Shown here: in pieces, positions 16,256-22,534 of the stretch
Layout of the letters: every line of letters begins with the position of its first letter
Position numbering within the stretch: the stretch's first letter is position 1
Origin: Candidatus Aenigmatarchaeota archaeon
GTDB taxonomy: Archaea; Aenigmatarchaeota; Aenigmatarchaeia; CG10238-14; SCSR01
Length of the DNA stretch: 64,000 nt
Direction: 5' to 3'
NCBI GenBank assembly: GCA_016181005.1
Contig: JACPAE010000002.1
Span: 151,424-215,423 of the forward strand
Translations under genes and position numbers: made by a program
The notes under the pieces: model-generated
The model's input: only the letters and a program-made list of their open reading frames with translations
Database searches by the model: none
Told to the model about the DNA's origin: nothing

Positions 16256-16694
16256 CCGCTGGGGTAAGGAAAATTAAAGATTTATTCTCTTTCTCTCCTT
16301 GTAATATCTCCTAGTCCATGCATATGAGTATCCCCTACAAATACATCTGGATCTTGACCATGCCCACGATAAGAACGTGGAGCTAATGCACCTTTGCTTC
16401 CAAGGTATACCTCATAAATCTGCTGCCCAGTCTCACGTAAATTTTCTGCTATTCTTGGATGTCTTTCACTTTTTGAAGGTGGCGTATTTAACCAAAGAAT
16501 ATAACGCCTTATAACACTTCGCTCTTCTGAGCTAAAGTCATACTTTTTTAGTTCTCTCTTAATGTACCATTCTATAGGGCGATGCATATGCACTTTAGAG
16601 CAATTGGTGTTTAAATATATTTTCTTTTCCTTAACCCCATCTACGGGGTCTACGTCTTGGGTTATCAAAATAGATAAATCTACTTACGATAAAT
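16256..16694 (-). other. 23S intron region at the 2055-2070 exit-tunnel loop, with ORF
   Basis: Exon sequence stops at CTGTGGGA and resumes at GAGCTTTACTG. Near-perfect inverted ends (GGGGTTAAGGAAAA and TTTTCCTTACCCC) bound an ORF-bearing intron of about 385 bases. Between it and the 5' exon lie about 40 further bases and the block AAGACGTAGACCCCGT, which may be the exon normally reading GACGGAAAGACCCCGT. Two adjacent introns are likely, but the exact junctions are unclear. Confidence 0.65.
16282..16587 (-). CDS. intron-encoded protein of unknown family
   Basis: A 101-residue protein (MHRPIEWYIKRELKK...) inside the 23S intron. It lacks LAGLIDADG, GIY-YIG or H-N-H motifs that I can see; the C-terminal half is rich in His, Asp and Gly (GHGQDPDVFVGDTHMHGLGD). 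The track starts it at a TTG upstream, which would run through likely rRNA exon, so I use the ATG at 16587. A TATA-like aatatatttaaac lies about 30 bases before it, so it may be transcribed independently of the rRNA. It may be a novel intron protein or a chance ORF. Confidence 0.5.
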   Translation of the reverse strand: MHRPIEWYIKRELKKYDFSSEERSVIRRYILWLNTPPSKSERHPRIAENLRETGQQIYEVYLGSKGALAPRSYRGHGQDPDVFVGDTHMHGLGDITRRERE

Positions 16695-16812
16695 TCCCAC
16701 AGGAGGTCTCAGGCCTATTCACCTGAATAGCAATTTCGCTGGGTACCAGTCCAAGACAGTGGAGAAGTCGTTAAGCCATTCAGACGGGTCGTCAATTAAA
16801 CGACAAGGGAAT

Positions 16813-16980
16813 GCGCTATGAGAAGTTCCTATTCTTGCTAGAACAGAAAAATTCTCTTTCATTCCTTAACGTCTTTCTCCAAAGTTTACAGCCGCTAAAG
16901 TTCGCATACATTTTCCAGTGGTTTCTGACTATCGCACCGTCTATAGCATGTAGCATATTTCAAGAAACTTCCCATATTTA
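16813..16980 (-). other. 23S intron near position 1935 (about 168 bases, no ORF)
   Basis: The universal CTAAGGTAGCGAAATTCCTTGTCG reads GTAAAGTAGCG, then about 168 extra bases, then CATTCCCTTGTCG. The position, about E. coli 1935 just after helix 69, lies in a known hot spot for archaeal 23S introns (1923-1952). No protein is encoded on the minus strand. Confidence 0.8.
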
Positions 16981-18096
16981 CGCTACTTTACGACGGTCAG
17001 AGTTACCGCCACCGTTTACCGGGGCTTAGTCCCCTTGGAAGGGGCTTTGACACACCGGCACTGGGTAGGCATCAGAGACTGTACTAACCCTTTCGGGCTT
17101 GCAGTCTCAGGCGTTTTTGTTAAACAGTCGCCTCTCCCTTGCTAGTGACACCTGCAGTTCCCCTTTCGGAAAACCACAGGCACTGCTTCTTGCGAACTTA
17201 CGCAGCTAATTTGCCGAGTTCCTTAGACTGGGTTGTCCCAACACACCTTCGTCTTCTCAACGAGTCTACCTGTGACGGTTCTCGGTACGGGCATGAAGGA
17301 TCCTTCCAAGTTCGATTTTCATGGGCTCAAGGAATCGACAAAACTCTGCATACGCAAAGCTATTCCTGCATTCACCTCCTTCTCCTCATTATAAGACTCC
17401 AGAGGCTTCAACAGTTAACTTACGTTTGCCTATCCCAAAGCGTCTCGAACCTGGCTTGCGTTGCCGCGCGTACCTCCATGGTATCGGAATATTAACCGAT
17501 TTCCCTGTCGCGTGCTTAGATTAGCGGCACACTTAGGACCGACTAACTGCCAGCTGACGAACATGGCTGACAAACCCTTAGACTTCAGGTGGCTAAGATT
17601 CTCACTTAGCTATGTTGCTACTGTCAGCAGGATCTTTATTCCTCCACGGTCCACTCCTGCTCACGCAGAAGCTTCTGCCCATGAAGGACACCCCTCTACC
17701 CTCTTTTGCAAGAGCTTAGGTATCGGTAACTGACTTAGTCCCGTCCATTTTCAGCGCATAAATCCTCGGTAGGTAATCTGTTACGAACTTCTTGGCGGAT
17801 GGCTGATTCTAAGCCTACCGTCCTACTGTCTGAGGATTTACACTGCCTTCTACATTTAGTCAGTATTTAAGGACCTTAACCTAAGTCTGGGTTCTTGCCC
17901 TCTCGGATACCGAGCTTACCCCAGCACCCTAACTCCGGCCTTCTACGGCTGCAGGAGATTCGGAGTTTGGCAGAAAAACTGGACCTTTCGATCCTTGGCT
18001 TTCCAATCAGTAACTCTACCCTCCTGCAAGCCTCCAGCCAGGCTGCACCAAGATGCATTTCGAGGGGAACCAGCTATCACTGGGTTCGTTAGGCTT

Positions 18097-18418
18097 TTGG
18101 TGTTCAGAAAGAAGTTATTTAGGTTGTTTAACTAATTCTCTATCTAGCATAGGATCCCAAAGAGCATGCGCAACTAATCTTCCAGGCATTCCTAGCCAAT
18201 ATCTAAAGTTTCGTTCTGTTGTATCTGCTGCTGTATACGGAAAACCTGGAATATCTCTCCACCTTAACGCGTTACTAGCAATTTGATACGCTCTTATGTT
18301 TTCGTAGACTGCAACTGCCGTTGAGGCTATCGCAGCAACTTTAGCCGTATTTCGCAACAAACTTCTGTAATTCATACCTTTATGTTTTGGTAGAATACTA
18401 TTTAAGCTTCTTTCTAAA
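18097..18418 (-). other. 23S intron near position 800 (about 322 bases) with small ORF
   Basis: Exon GGTTAGGGGTGAAA should run into GGCTAATCGAAC; here about 320 bases intervene before AGCCTAACGAACCC and GATAGCTGGTT. The intron ends pair perfectly over 9 bases (AGAAAGAAG with CTTCTTTCT), typical of a bulge-helix-bulge splice structure. Confidence 0.8.
18115..18375 (-). CDS. small protein encoded in a 23S intron, not an endonuclease
   Basis: An 86-residue product starting MNYRSLLRNTAKVAAIASTAVAV. It has an N-terminal amphipathic or hydrophobic segment and a polar remainder with aromatic residues (NFRYWLGMPGRLVAHALW). No homing endonuclease motif is visible. A TATA-like cttaaatag lies about 28 bases before the ATG, so the gene may be expressed from its own promoter. 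It may be a passenger gene that has settled in the intron. I do not recognise the family. Confidence 0.5.
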   Translation of the reverse strand: MNYRSLLRNTAKVAAIASTAVAVYENIRAYQIASNALRWRDIPGFPYTAADTTERNFRYWLGMPGRLVAHALWDPMLDRELVKQPK

Positions 18419-19321
18419 TTTCACCCCTAACCCCGGATCACCCGAAGGAATTGCAACTCACAACCGGTAGCAGACTTCCACCTACCTTTCGATAGGCTTC
18501 ATCTTATCCAGGGTTAGATCACCCAGTTTCAGGTCATACCCCAGTAACTTTAGGCGCTTTCACACCATGCCCCACACTGCTTGCGCAGCTACGGGCATAT
18601 CGCTTTCGCTTAGGCTTCCCGGCTTAGCCGGTTAACCTCGCTACTGAGGCATACTCCCTGCTCCGTTTTTCGAAACGGACGGCATGATCCTGTAATCTGT
18701 TCTTCGTACTAGCATGAGCGTTCCTTCAGAACAGAACCTTTCGGACCATGCCTGACTATGGCCATTTGGTTTCAAGCTCTTTTCACCGAGCTTTCGCTCT
18801 ACTTTTCAGCTTTATCTCACGATACTACTTTGCTATCGGACTTCAATAGTGTTTAGGGTTGCCGGTTAATGACCGGCAGATTCCTGCTCCATATCCGAGG
18901 AGCAGTACTTAGGATACTTGGAATCTTCTTTCTCTCCTTCTCTTACGTGACTATCACACTTTGACGTGGGGCTTTCCAGCCCACTTCAGATCAGAAAGTT
19001 AAGAAGTGCCCAAGTCCTGCAACTCCACATCCATCCCTGCTTTCGCAGGGTGTTCGGTTTACCCTGTTCTGCTTTCACTCGCCGTTACTGACAGAATCTC
19101 GATTGATTTCTTTTCCTGCGGCTACTAAGATGCTTCAATTCACCGCGTTCCTCTCCCTTTCGGGATTGCCCTTAACGGGCTGCGAATCGCATTAGGTGAC
19201 TCTGGGGTCGAATCCTCCCTGCGGATAACCCAGAATTTGTGCAGCTTGGCACAACCTTCGTCAGCTATTGAAACCTAGCTATCCACCAAATGGCGTAGCA
19301 TTGACAGACCTTATTGACCAA

Positions 19322-19330
19322 CCTGATCCT
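19322..19330 (-). other. 23S processing stem, 5' arm
   Basis: AGGATCAGG on the minus strand pairs with CCTGATCCT after the 23S 3' end; see the 3' arm. It lies about 20 bases before the first 23S base. Confidence 0.8.
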
Positions 19331-19582
19331 ATGAATAGTGTCATCTTTACGGCCTCTTTTGACAGTTCGCTCTTCATCCTTTTTTCAGAGAATAAACTCT
19401 AATCACTGGCCTTCACCCTTTCCCCCTTAACAGCAGATAAGGAGGTGCACAAACGTAGATTGCCCCTTGTTAAGTTTTTTTTAGAAGATAACGTAAGAAG
19501 CACGTGTAAGTAAAACACTCCTATGCGCTTATTGAGCTGACATAGTATCGCCGAATCTTGTAAGATTTCTTATGGGATTAGA

Positions 19583-19592
19583 CTTTATATAG
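19583..19592 (-). promoter_or_regulatory. TATA box of the 23S transcription unit
   Basis: The minus strand reads ctatataaag, a strong archaeal TATA box. Transcription would start near 19560, giving a leader of about 260 bases before 23S. This makes 23S independent of 16S. Confidence 0.65.
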
Positions 19593-19615
19593 TTTTTGAT
19601 TTTAATGGCGTCTGA

Positions 19616-19996
19616 CTATACGTCTCTATCCAAAAAGTAATTGTCTATAAAGATTTCATCATCACTCACAGGGGAACCACCTGTTAAAATCACAACTTTA
19701 TTTATTTCCTTGATTTCATTCGTCAATCGTGTTGACAGTCGAGCTAAAGTAGAGTTGTAAGGACGCCTTTTACGTTTACTAGTTTCTTGCACTAGCAAAA
19801 CAAATCCATATGTCCTGTAATCACCTTGCACACCAATAGTTTTTGTTGGCATCAACCTTGCGTTCAAGTTATATTTTCTAAGAACTCTATTGGCTTGTTC
19901 TTCGACTCTTTCTCTAATCGCCAAATAATGAAATGCTTTTTGAAGATGCTCAATTATGTCATGCCTGTATACCAAAGAAGGAACTAGACCTGCCAT
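19616..19996 (-). CDS. stand-alone GMP synthase C-terminal (dimerization) domain-like protein
   Basis: A 126-residue protein beginning MAGLVPSLVYRHD; the track start is upstream inside the tRNA-Ala gene and is rejected. The block KTIGVQGDYRTYGFVLLVQ and the later ARLSTRLTNEIKEINKVV match the C-terminal dimerization domain of GMP synthase (VGVxGDxRTYxxxVALR, ISNRITNE). The ATP pyrophosphatase domain (SGGV motif) that should precede it is absent, and the usual PPATIEWE end is replaced by an acidic tail. It is therefore either a free-standing domain with a new role or the remnant of guaA. It is downstream of tRNA-Ala on the same strand and before the 23S promoter. Confidence 0.7.
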   Translation of the reverse strand: MAGLVPSLVYRHDIIEHLQKAFHYLAIRERVEEQANRVLRKYNLNARLMPTKTIGVQGDYRTYGFVLLVQETSKRKRRPYNSTLARLSTRLTNEIKEINKVVILTGGSPVSDDEIFIDNYFLDRDV

Positions 19997-20029
19997 ATGA
20001 TAATATGATTTGGAAAGAATTAAAGTTAG

Positions 20030-20115
20030 TGGACTGGACGGGACTCGAACCCGTGGCCTCATGCTATTCTGATATATGTGCAAAGCACGCGATCTACCAA
20101 CTGATCTACCAGCCC
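20030..20115 (-). tRNA. tRNA-Ala(UGC) with 13-base intron
   Basis: The folded form has acceptor GGGCTGG/CCAGTCC with the G3-U70 pair that marks tRNA-Ala, D arm GATC...GATC, anticodon stem CGTGC/GCATG, loop TTTGCA plus A with anticodon TGC, T arm ACGGG-TTCGAGT-CCCGT and discriminator A. The gene is 86 bases; removing CATATATCAGAAT (20066-20078) at the usual 37/38 site leaves 73. The CCA end is not encoded. It is the traditional rRNA-spacer tRNA but has its own promoter here. Confidence 0.95.
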
Positions 20116-20137
20116 ATTACAAGATATTAACTTGTAC

Positions 20138-20146
20138 TTTATAAGA
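20138..20146. promoter_or_regulatory. shared divergent TATA element, tRNA-Ala and 20170 gene
   Basis: ctttataag is nearly palindromic and lies about 25 bases from both the tRNA-Ala 5' end (20115, minus) and the ATG at 20170 (plus). It can serve both directions. Confidence 0.55.
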
Positions 20147-20169
20147 ATAGGAAAACTAATTCAATAAAT

Positions 20170-20949
20170 ATGTCCCTACATCATTTTTCTATATCCTTTT
20201 TAATGTTCTTCTTATTGTTTTCGTCTTTTGCATTTGCACAAGAAGAGGAAAGCTTTGGAACAGAAGCGATTCTACAAGTAATTATATATGTTTTAAGTTT
20301 CGTTGCAATAGTCTATGCATTTAACACAATCGGGATTATTGGTAGTGTTTTAGTTTATATTATATTTGCAATAGTGTTCTTTTCAACCATTTATATTTTG
20401 CATCTCGCTATTAATTTCTTTGGTATAGAACTTGGCGAATTTACACTTGATGTTTGGGCGCATCTTCTGTTTTACAGTGGTATGCTCTTGTTTGCAGGCG
20501 CTTCAAGAAAAATAAGTAAATATAATACCGACCCCATGTTATCCCCCCGAGATATAACAATACTAGGTATTTCAGCTGCATGGTGGGTTGCTCTCATAGC
20601 TCTTATAATTCCTCTAAATCCTTTTGTCAATCTTTATGCTGGAACTTTAATTGATACCAGCGGTGCAATACACTTTATAGCATTTGGCATTGCGCTATAT
20701 GCAGCCGTACAAGTTAATAATATGAAAAAAATCGTTGGAAAACTAATTTCGAATTCTATAATTTATTTCTTGATATCAATAGTTTTTCTGGGTTTAATTC
20801 ATCTATGGGAACTTCTAACAGAAAGTTGGAAAGTAATTTCACTACCTGATACTGTAATAGAATCTACAGAACTTGTACTCTTCACGATTGCTATGATTTC
20901 ATTTATTTTAGCATTTAGATCGATTAAAAAGGCGTACCACAATGAGTAA
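20170..20949 (+). CDS. multi-pass membrane protein with signal peptide
   Basis: A 259-residue protein: signal peptide (MSLHHFSISFLMFFLLFSSFAFAQ) followed by about seven transmembrane helices and a short basic cytoplasmic tail. It resembles the membrane partner of archaeal sensory or regulatory pairs but I cannot name a family. It overlaps the next gene by 8 bases, so the two proteins are probably co-produced. It lies between the two rRNA genes on the opposite strand, which is unusual. Its TATA element is about 25 bases upstream, so the message is leaderless. Confidence 0.7.
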   Translation: MSLHHFSISFLMFFLLFSSFAFAQEEESFGTEAILQVIIYVLSFVAIVYAFNTIGIIGSVLVYIIFAIVFFSTIYILHLAINFFGIELGEFTLDVWAHLLFYSGMLLFAGASRKISKYNTDPMLSPRDITILGISAAWWVALIALIIPLNPFVNLYAGTLIDTSGAIHFIAFGIALYAAVQVNNMKKIVGKLISNSIIYFLISIVFLGLIHLWELLTESWKVISLPDTVIESTELVLFTIAMISFILAFRSIKKAYHNE

Positions 20950-21487
20950 TCATATGCCTTCTGCTAACCTAATGAATGAAGTACGCCAATCGCAAATTAT
21001 GATTGCAGTTGTTTCTAGGGAATCGTACAATCAGCAAACTCTTGATTTAGCAAAAATGGTTGCGGACAGATTTACGAAAATTTGCTATGTTACAATAAAT
21101 AGGTCGTATTCCAATTTAGTTAAAGAATTTCAAAATTCGAAAATTGATGTTGATAAATTTGTTTTTATTGACGCGACACCTGGTGATGGAAAGAAGACTG
21201 CACCGAAGGATAAATGCATTTTTATACGTGCCCCTAACGATATACTTCAACTAAGCATAGGCTTTGCACAACAGTTAGATAAAGTTGGATTTGAGTGCGC
21301 TATTTTTGATTCGTTAGATGCCATTGAAATTTATGCGAATCCCAAAAACATAATAAAACTAGTTCATACGATGATAAACAAAGTTCGAGGAACAGACATC
21401 AAAATGATTTTTATAACAAGTGAAAAAGATTCTGAAATAATGAAAGAGTTGTATATGTTTATCGATAAGATTGTAGCTTTAACTTAG
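20942..21487 (+). CDS. soluble alpha/beta protein, possible RecA-like or DUF835-type regulator
   Basis: A 181-residue protein with alternating strands and helices (MIAVVSRESYNQQTLDLAKMVADRF, KICYVTINRSY, KFVFIDATPGDGKK, MIFITSEKDSEIMKELYMF). The layout recalls RecA/KaiC-fold proteins of archaeal signalling modules, which often lack a Walker A motif; none is visible here. It overlaps the seven-helix membrane protein by 8 bases, suggesting a membrane sensor and soluble partner. The assignment is tentative. Confidence 0.6.
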   Translation: MSNHMPSANLMNEVRQSQIMIAVVSRESYNQQTLDLAKMVADRFTKICYVTINRSYSNLVKEFQNSKIDVDKFVFIDATPGDGKKTAPKDKCIFIRAPNDILQLSIGFAQQLDKVGFECAIFDSLDAIEIYANPKNIIKLVHTMINKVRGTDIKMIFITSEKDSEIMKELYMFIDKIVALT

Positions 21488-21751
21488 TGAATGCATTAAT
21501 ATCAACTTTTAAATCAAAACTCTATTATAGCCGGGGATACACAGCAAAAACAACTAATAAAGCTCTTTCAATATCGAAACTACAGAAGTCACACACAACA
21601 ACCATCACTTCACTAAATCTACAATAAGATTCTGATAAGATAAAGTCATTGGAGGTTCAATTCCTTAGACACTTAGAAAAAGTTCTGTTAACAGGTAAAG
21701 TCAATCTTTTGATGCCTCGAGGGTTAGACTCGCTCTTGCACAACTTGGATC
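21488..21751. other. convergent spacer between the 20942 gene and 16S
   Basis: About 260 bases with no ORF. It contains the 3' processing arm of 16S (21719-21729) and trailing pre-16S sequence. A tRNA-like T-arm string (ggaggttcaattcc) occurs at about 21652, but I could not fold a tRNA around it. Confidence 0.5.
21719..21729 (-). other. 16S processing stem, 3' arm
   Basis: GTCTAACCCTC on the minus strand, about 25 bases after the 16S 3' end, is the exact complement of GAGGGTTAGAC just before the 5' end (24468-24478). The pair forms the long-range stem for pre-16S cutting. Confidence 0.85.
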
Positions 21752-21780
21752 TTTAGGAGGTGATCCAGCCGCACGTTCCC

Positions 21781-21916
21781 GATACCGGATCGAATTGAGC
21801 ATGTTGATTTTGGATGGCTATAATCAATTCACCTCCAACTCATCACAACTCAGAGTCAAGCCTTGTTTTCATACTATAGCCGATTAGGTTTCAATTTCTA
21901 ATCGCTCTTTCGATCT
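21781..21916 (-). other. 16S insertion at about position 1513 (136 bases)
   Basis: AAGGTAGCCGTA should run directly into GGGGAACCTGCGGCTGG. Here about 136 bases intervene before GGGAACGTGCGGCTGG. The insertion ends are complementary (GATCGAA with TTCGATC), as in a spliced intron. It separates the 1492 primer site from the anti-Shine-Dalgarno tail. Confidence 0.75.
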
Positions 21917-22020
21917 TACGGCTACCTTGTGGCGACTTAGCCCCTCTCGCGAACCCTCAACTCGACCTACCCTTGCGGGCGGGCCTCGATGAGAACTCAC
22001 TCGATTGGCTTGACGGGCGG

Positions 22021-22057
22021 TTTACACTTGACTAGTAGAATTTCTTCCCTATATCAA
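22021..22057 (-). other. 16S mini-intron at position 1391 (37 bases)
   Basis: CTTGCACACA and CCGCCCGTCAAGCC are contiguous in almost all 16S genes. Here TTGATATAGG...GTGTAAA (37 bases) separates them. The site equals a known archaeal 16S intron site (1391), as I recall from Thermoproteales. Confidence 0.85.
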
Positions 22058-22091
22058 TGTGTGCAAGGAGCAGGGACCTATTCGGCGAACG

Positions 22092-22162
22092 AATTCACGA
22101 CAGAAAGATGGTTCTTCAGGTGTCCAACCCTCAAAATCATCAGCACCTTCCTATCTTGGTGA
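22092..22162 (-). other. 16S insertion in helix 43 (about 70 bases)
   Basis: The stem GGCGAACG/CGTTCGCC of helix 43 is kept, but the loop between, normally about 10 bases, holds about 70 extra. It may be an intron or a helix extension; position about E. coli 1360. Confidence 0.6.
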
Positions 22163-22426
22163 CGTTCGCCTACTAGCGATTCCGGCTTCATGCGGATGAG
22201 TTACAATCCGCAATTCGAACTGAGCATGCTTTTAGGGGATTTGCTTCTCCTTTCGGAGTTGCATCCCATTGTGGCATGCATTGTAGGTCGCGTGTAGCCC
22301 AGGAGGTCCGCGCCATACAGACCTACCGTCGCCCATTCCTTCCTCTGGTTTATCACCAGCGGTCTCGTATAAGTGCTTGCTTTCCGGAGAAAGCAGTGGC
22401 AACATACGATATGGGTCTCGCTCGGT

Positions 22427-22465
22427 AGTTATGAGGAAATTGAGTTTACAACTTACCCCATTTTA
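22427..22465 (-). other. 16S mini-intron near position 1093 (about 39 bases)
   Basis: GTTAAGTCGGT and ACCGAGCGAGACCC should be nearly adjacent (GTTAAGTC..GCAACGAGCGAGACCC). About 39 AT-rich bases intervene. The position matches a recorded archaeal intron site near 1093. Confidence 0.75.
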
Positions 22466-22482
22466 ACCGACTTAACGGCACG

Positions 22483-22521
22483 TCTTTACCGCTGTGCATA
22501 TCGCATCATGACATAACACAG
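22483..22521 (-). other. 16S mini-insertion near position 1070 (39 bases)
   Basis: TATCGTGA should continue as GGCGTCCTGTTAAGTC. Here 39 bases with paired ends (CTGTG...CACAG) lie between TCGTGA and CGTGCCGTTAAGTC. Confidence 0.7.
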
Positions 22522-22534
22522 TCACGATACGAGC

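Larger units (their letters stand above)
14605..19302 (-). rRNA. 23S rRNA gene interrupted by at least six insertions
   Basis: Conserved blocks read in order on the minus strand: GGTGGATAGCT at the 5' end, CAGTAACGGCGAGTGAA, GATAGCTGGTTCCCCTCGAAATG, GTTCGTAACAG, GGTAAACGG, GGCTTAACGACTTC, GAGCTTTACTG, CGCGAAAGCGTGG, CGGGGATAA, GAGCTGGGTTCAGA-like, AGTACGA and a 3' end near ACTAATCGCC. The span is about 4.7 kb, but removing the insertions listed separately leaves about 2.96 kb, the archaeal norm. Ends are approximate. Flanking processing arms pair. The gene has its own TATA box near 19587 and is not joined to 16S. No 5S gene follows it. Confidence 0.93.

Noticed and set aside
16588-16668. TTG-initiated N terminus of the 23S intron ORF
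   Set aside because: The extra codons run through a block that looks like rRNA exon (GTAGACCCCGT); a TATA box and ATG lie inside the intron.
16813-16980. Group I intron at position 1935
   Set aside because: I could not identify the P, Q, R, S core elements; an archaeal bulge-helix-bulge intron is more likely.
16811-18092. Plus-strand ORFs inside 23S (16811, 17139, 17321, 17461, 17895) and a minus-strand ORF (17876)
   Set aside because: They overlap conserved 23S exon sequence and show no family resemblance.
19997-20083. Track start of the 155-residue ORF
   Set aside because: It lies within the tRNA-Ala gene; the ATG at 19996 is used instead.
21640-21680. tRNA near ggaggttcaattcc
   Set aside because: The T-arm-like string lacks matching acceptor and anticodon arms on either strand.
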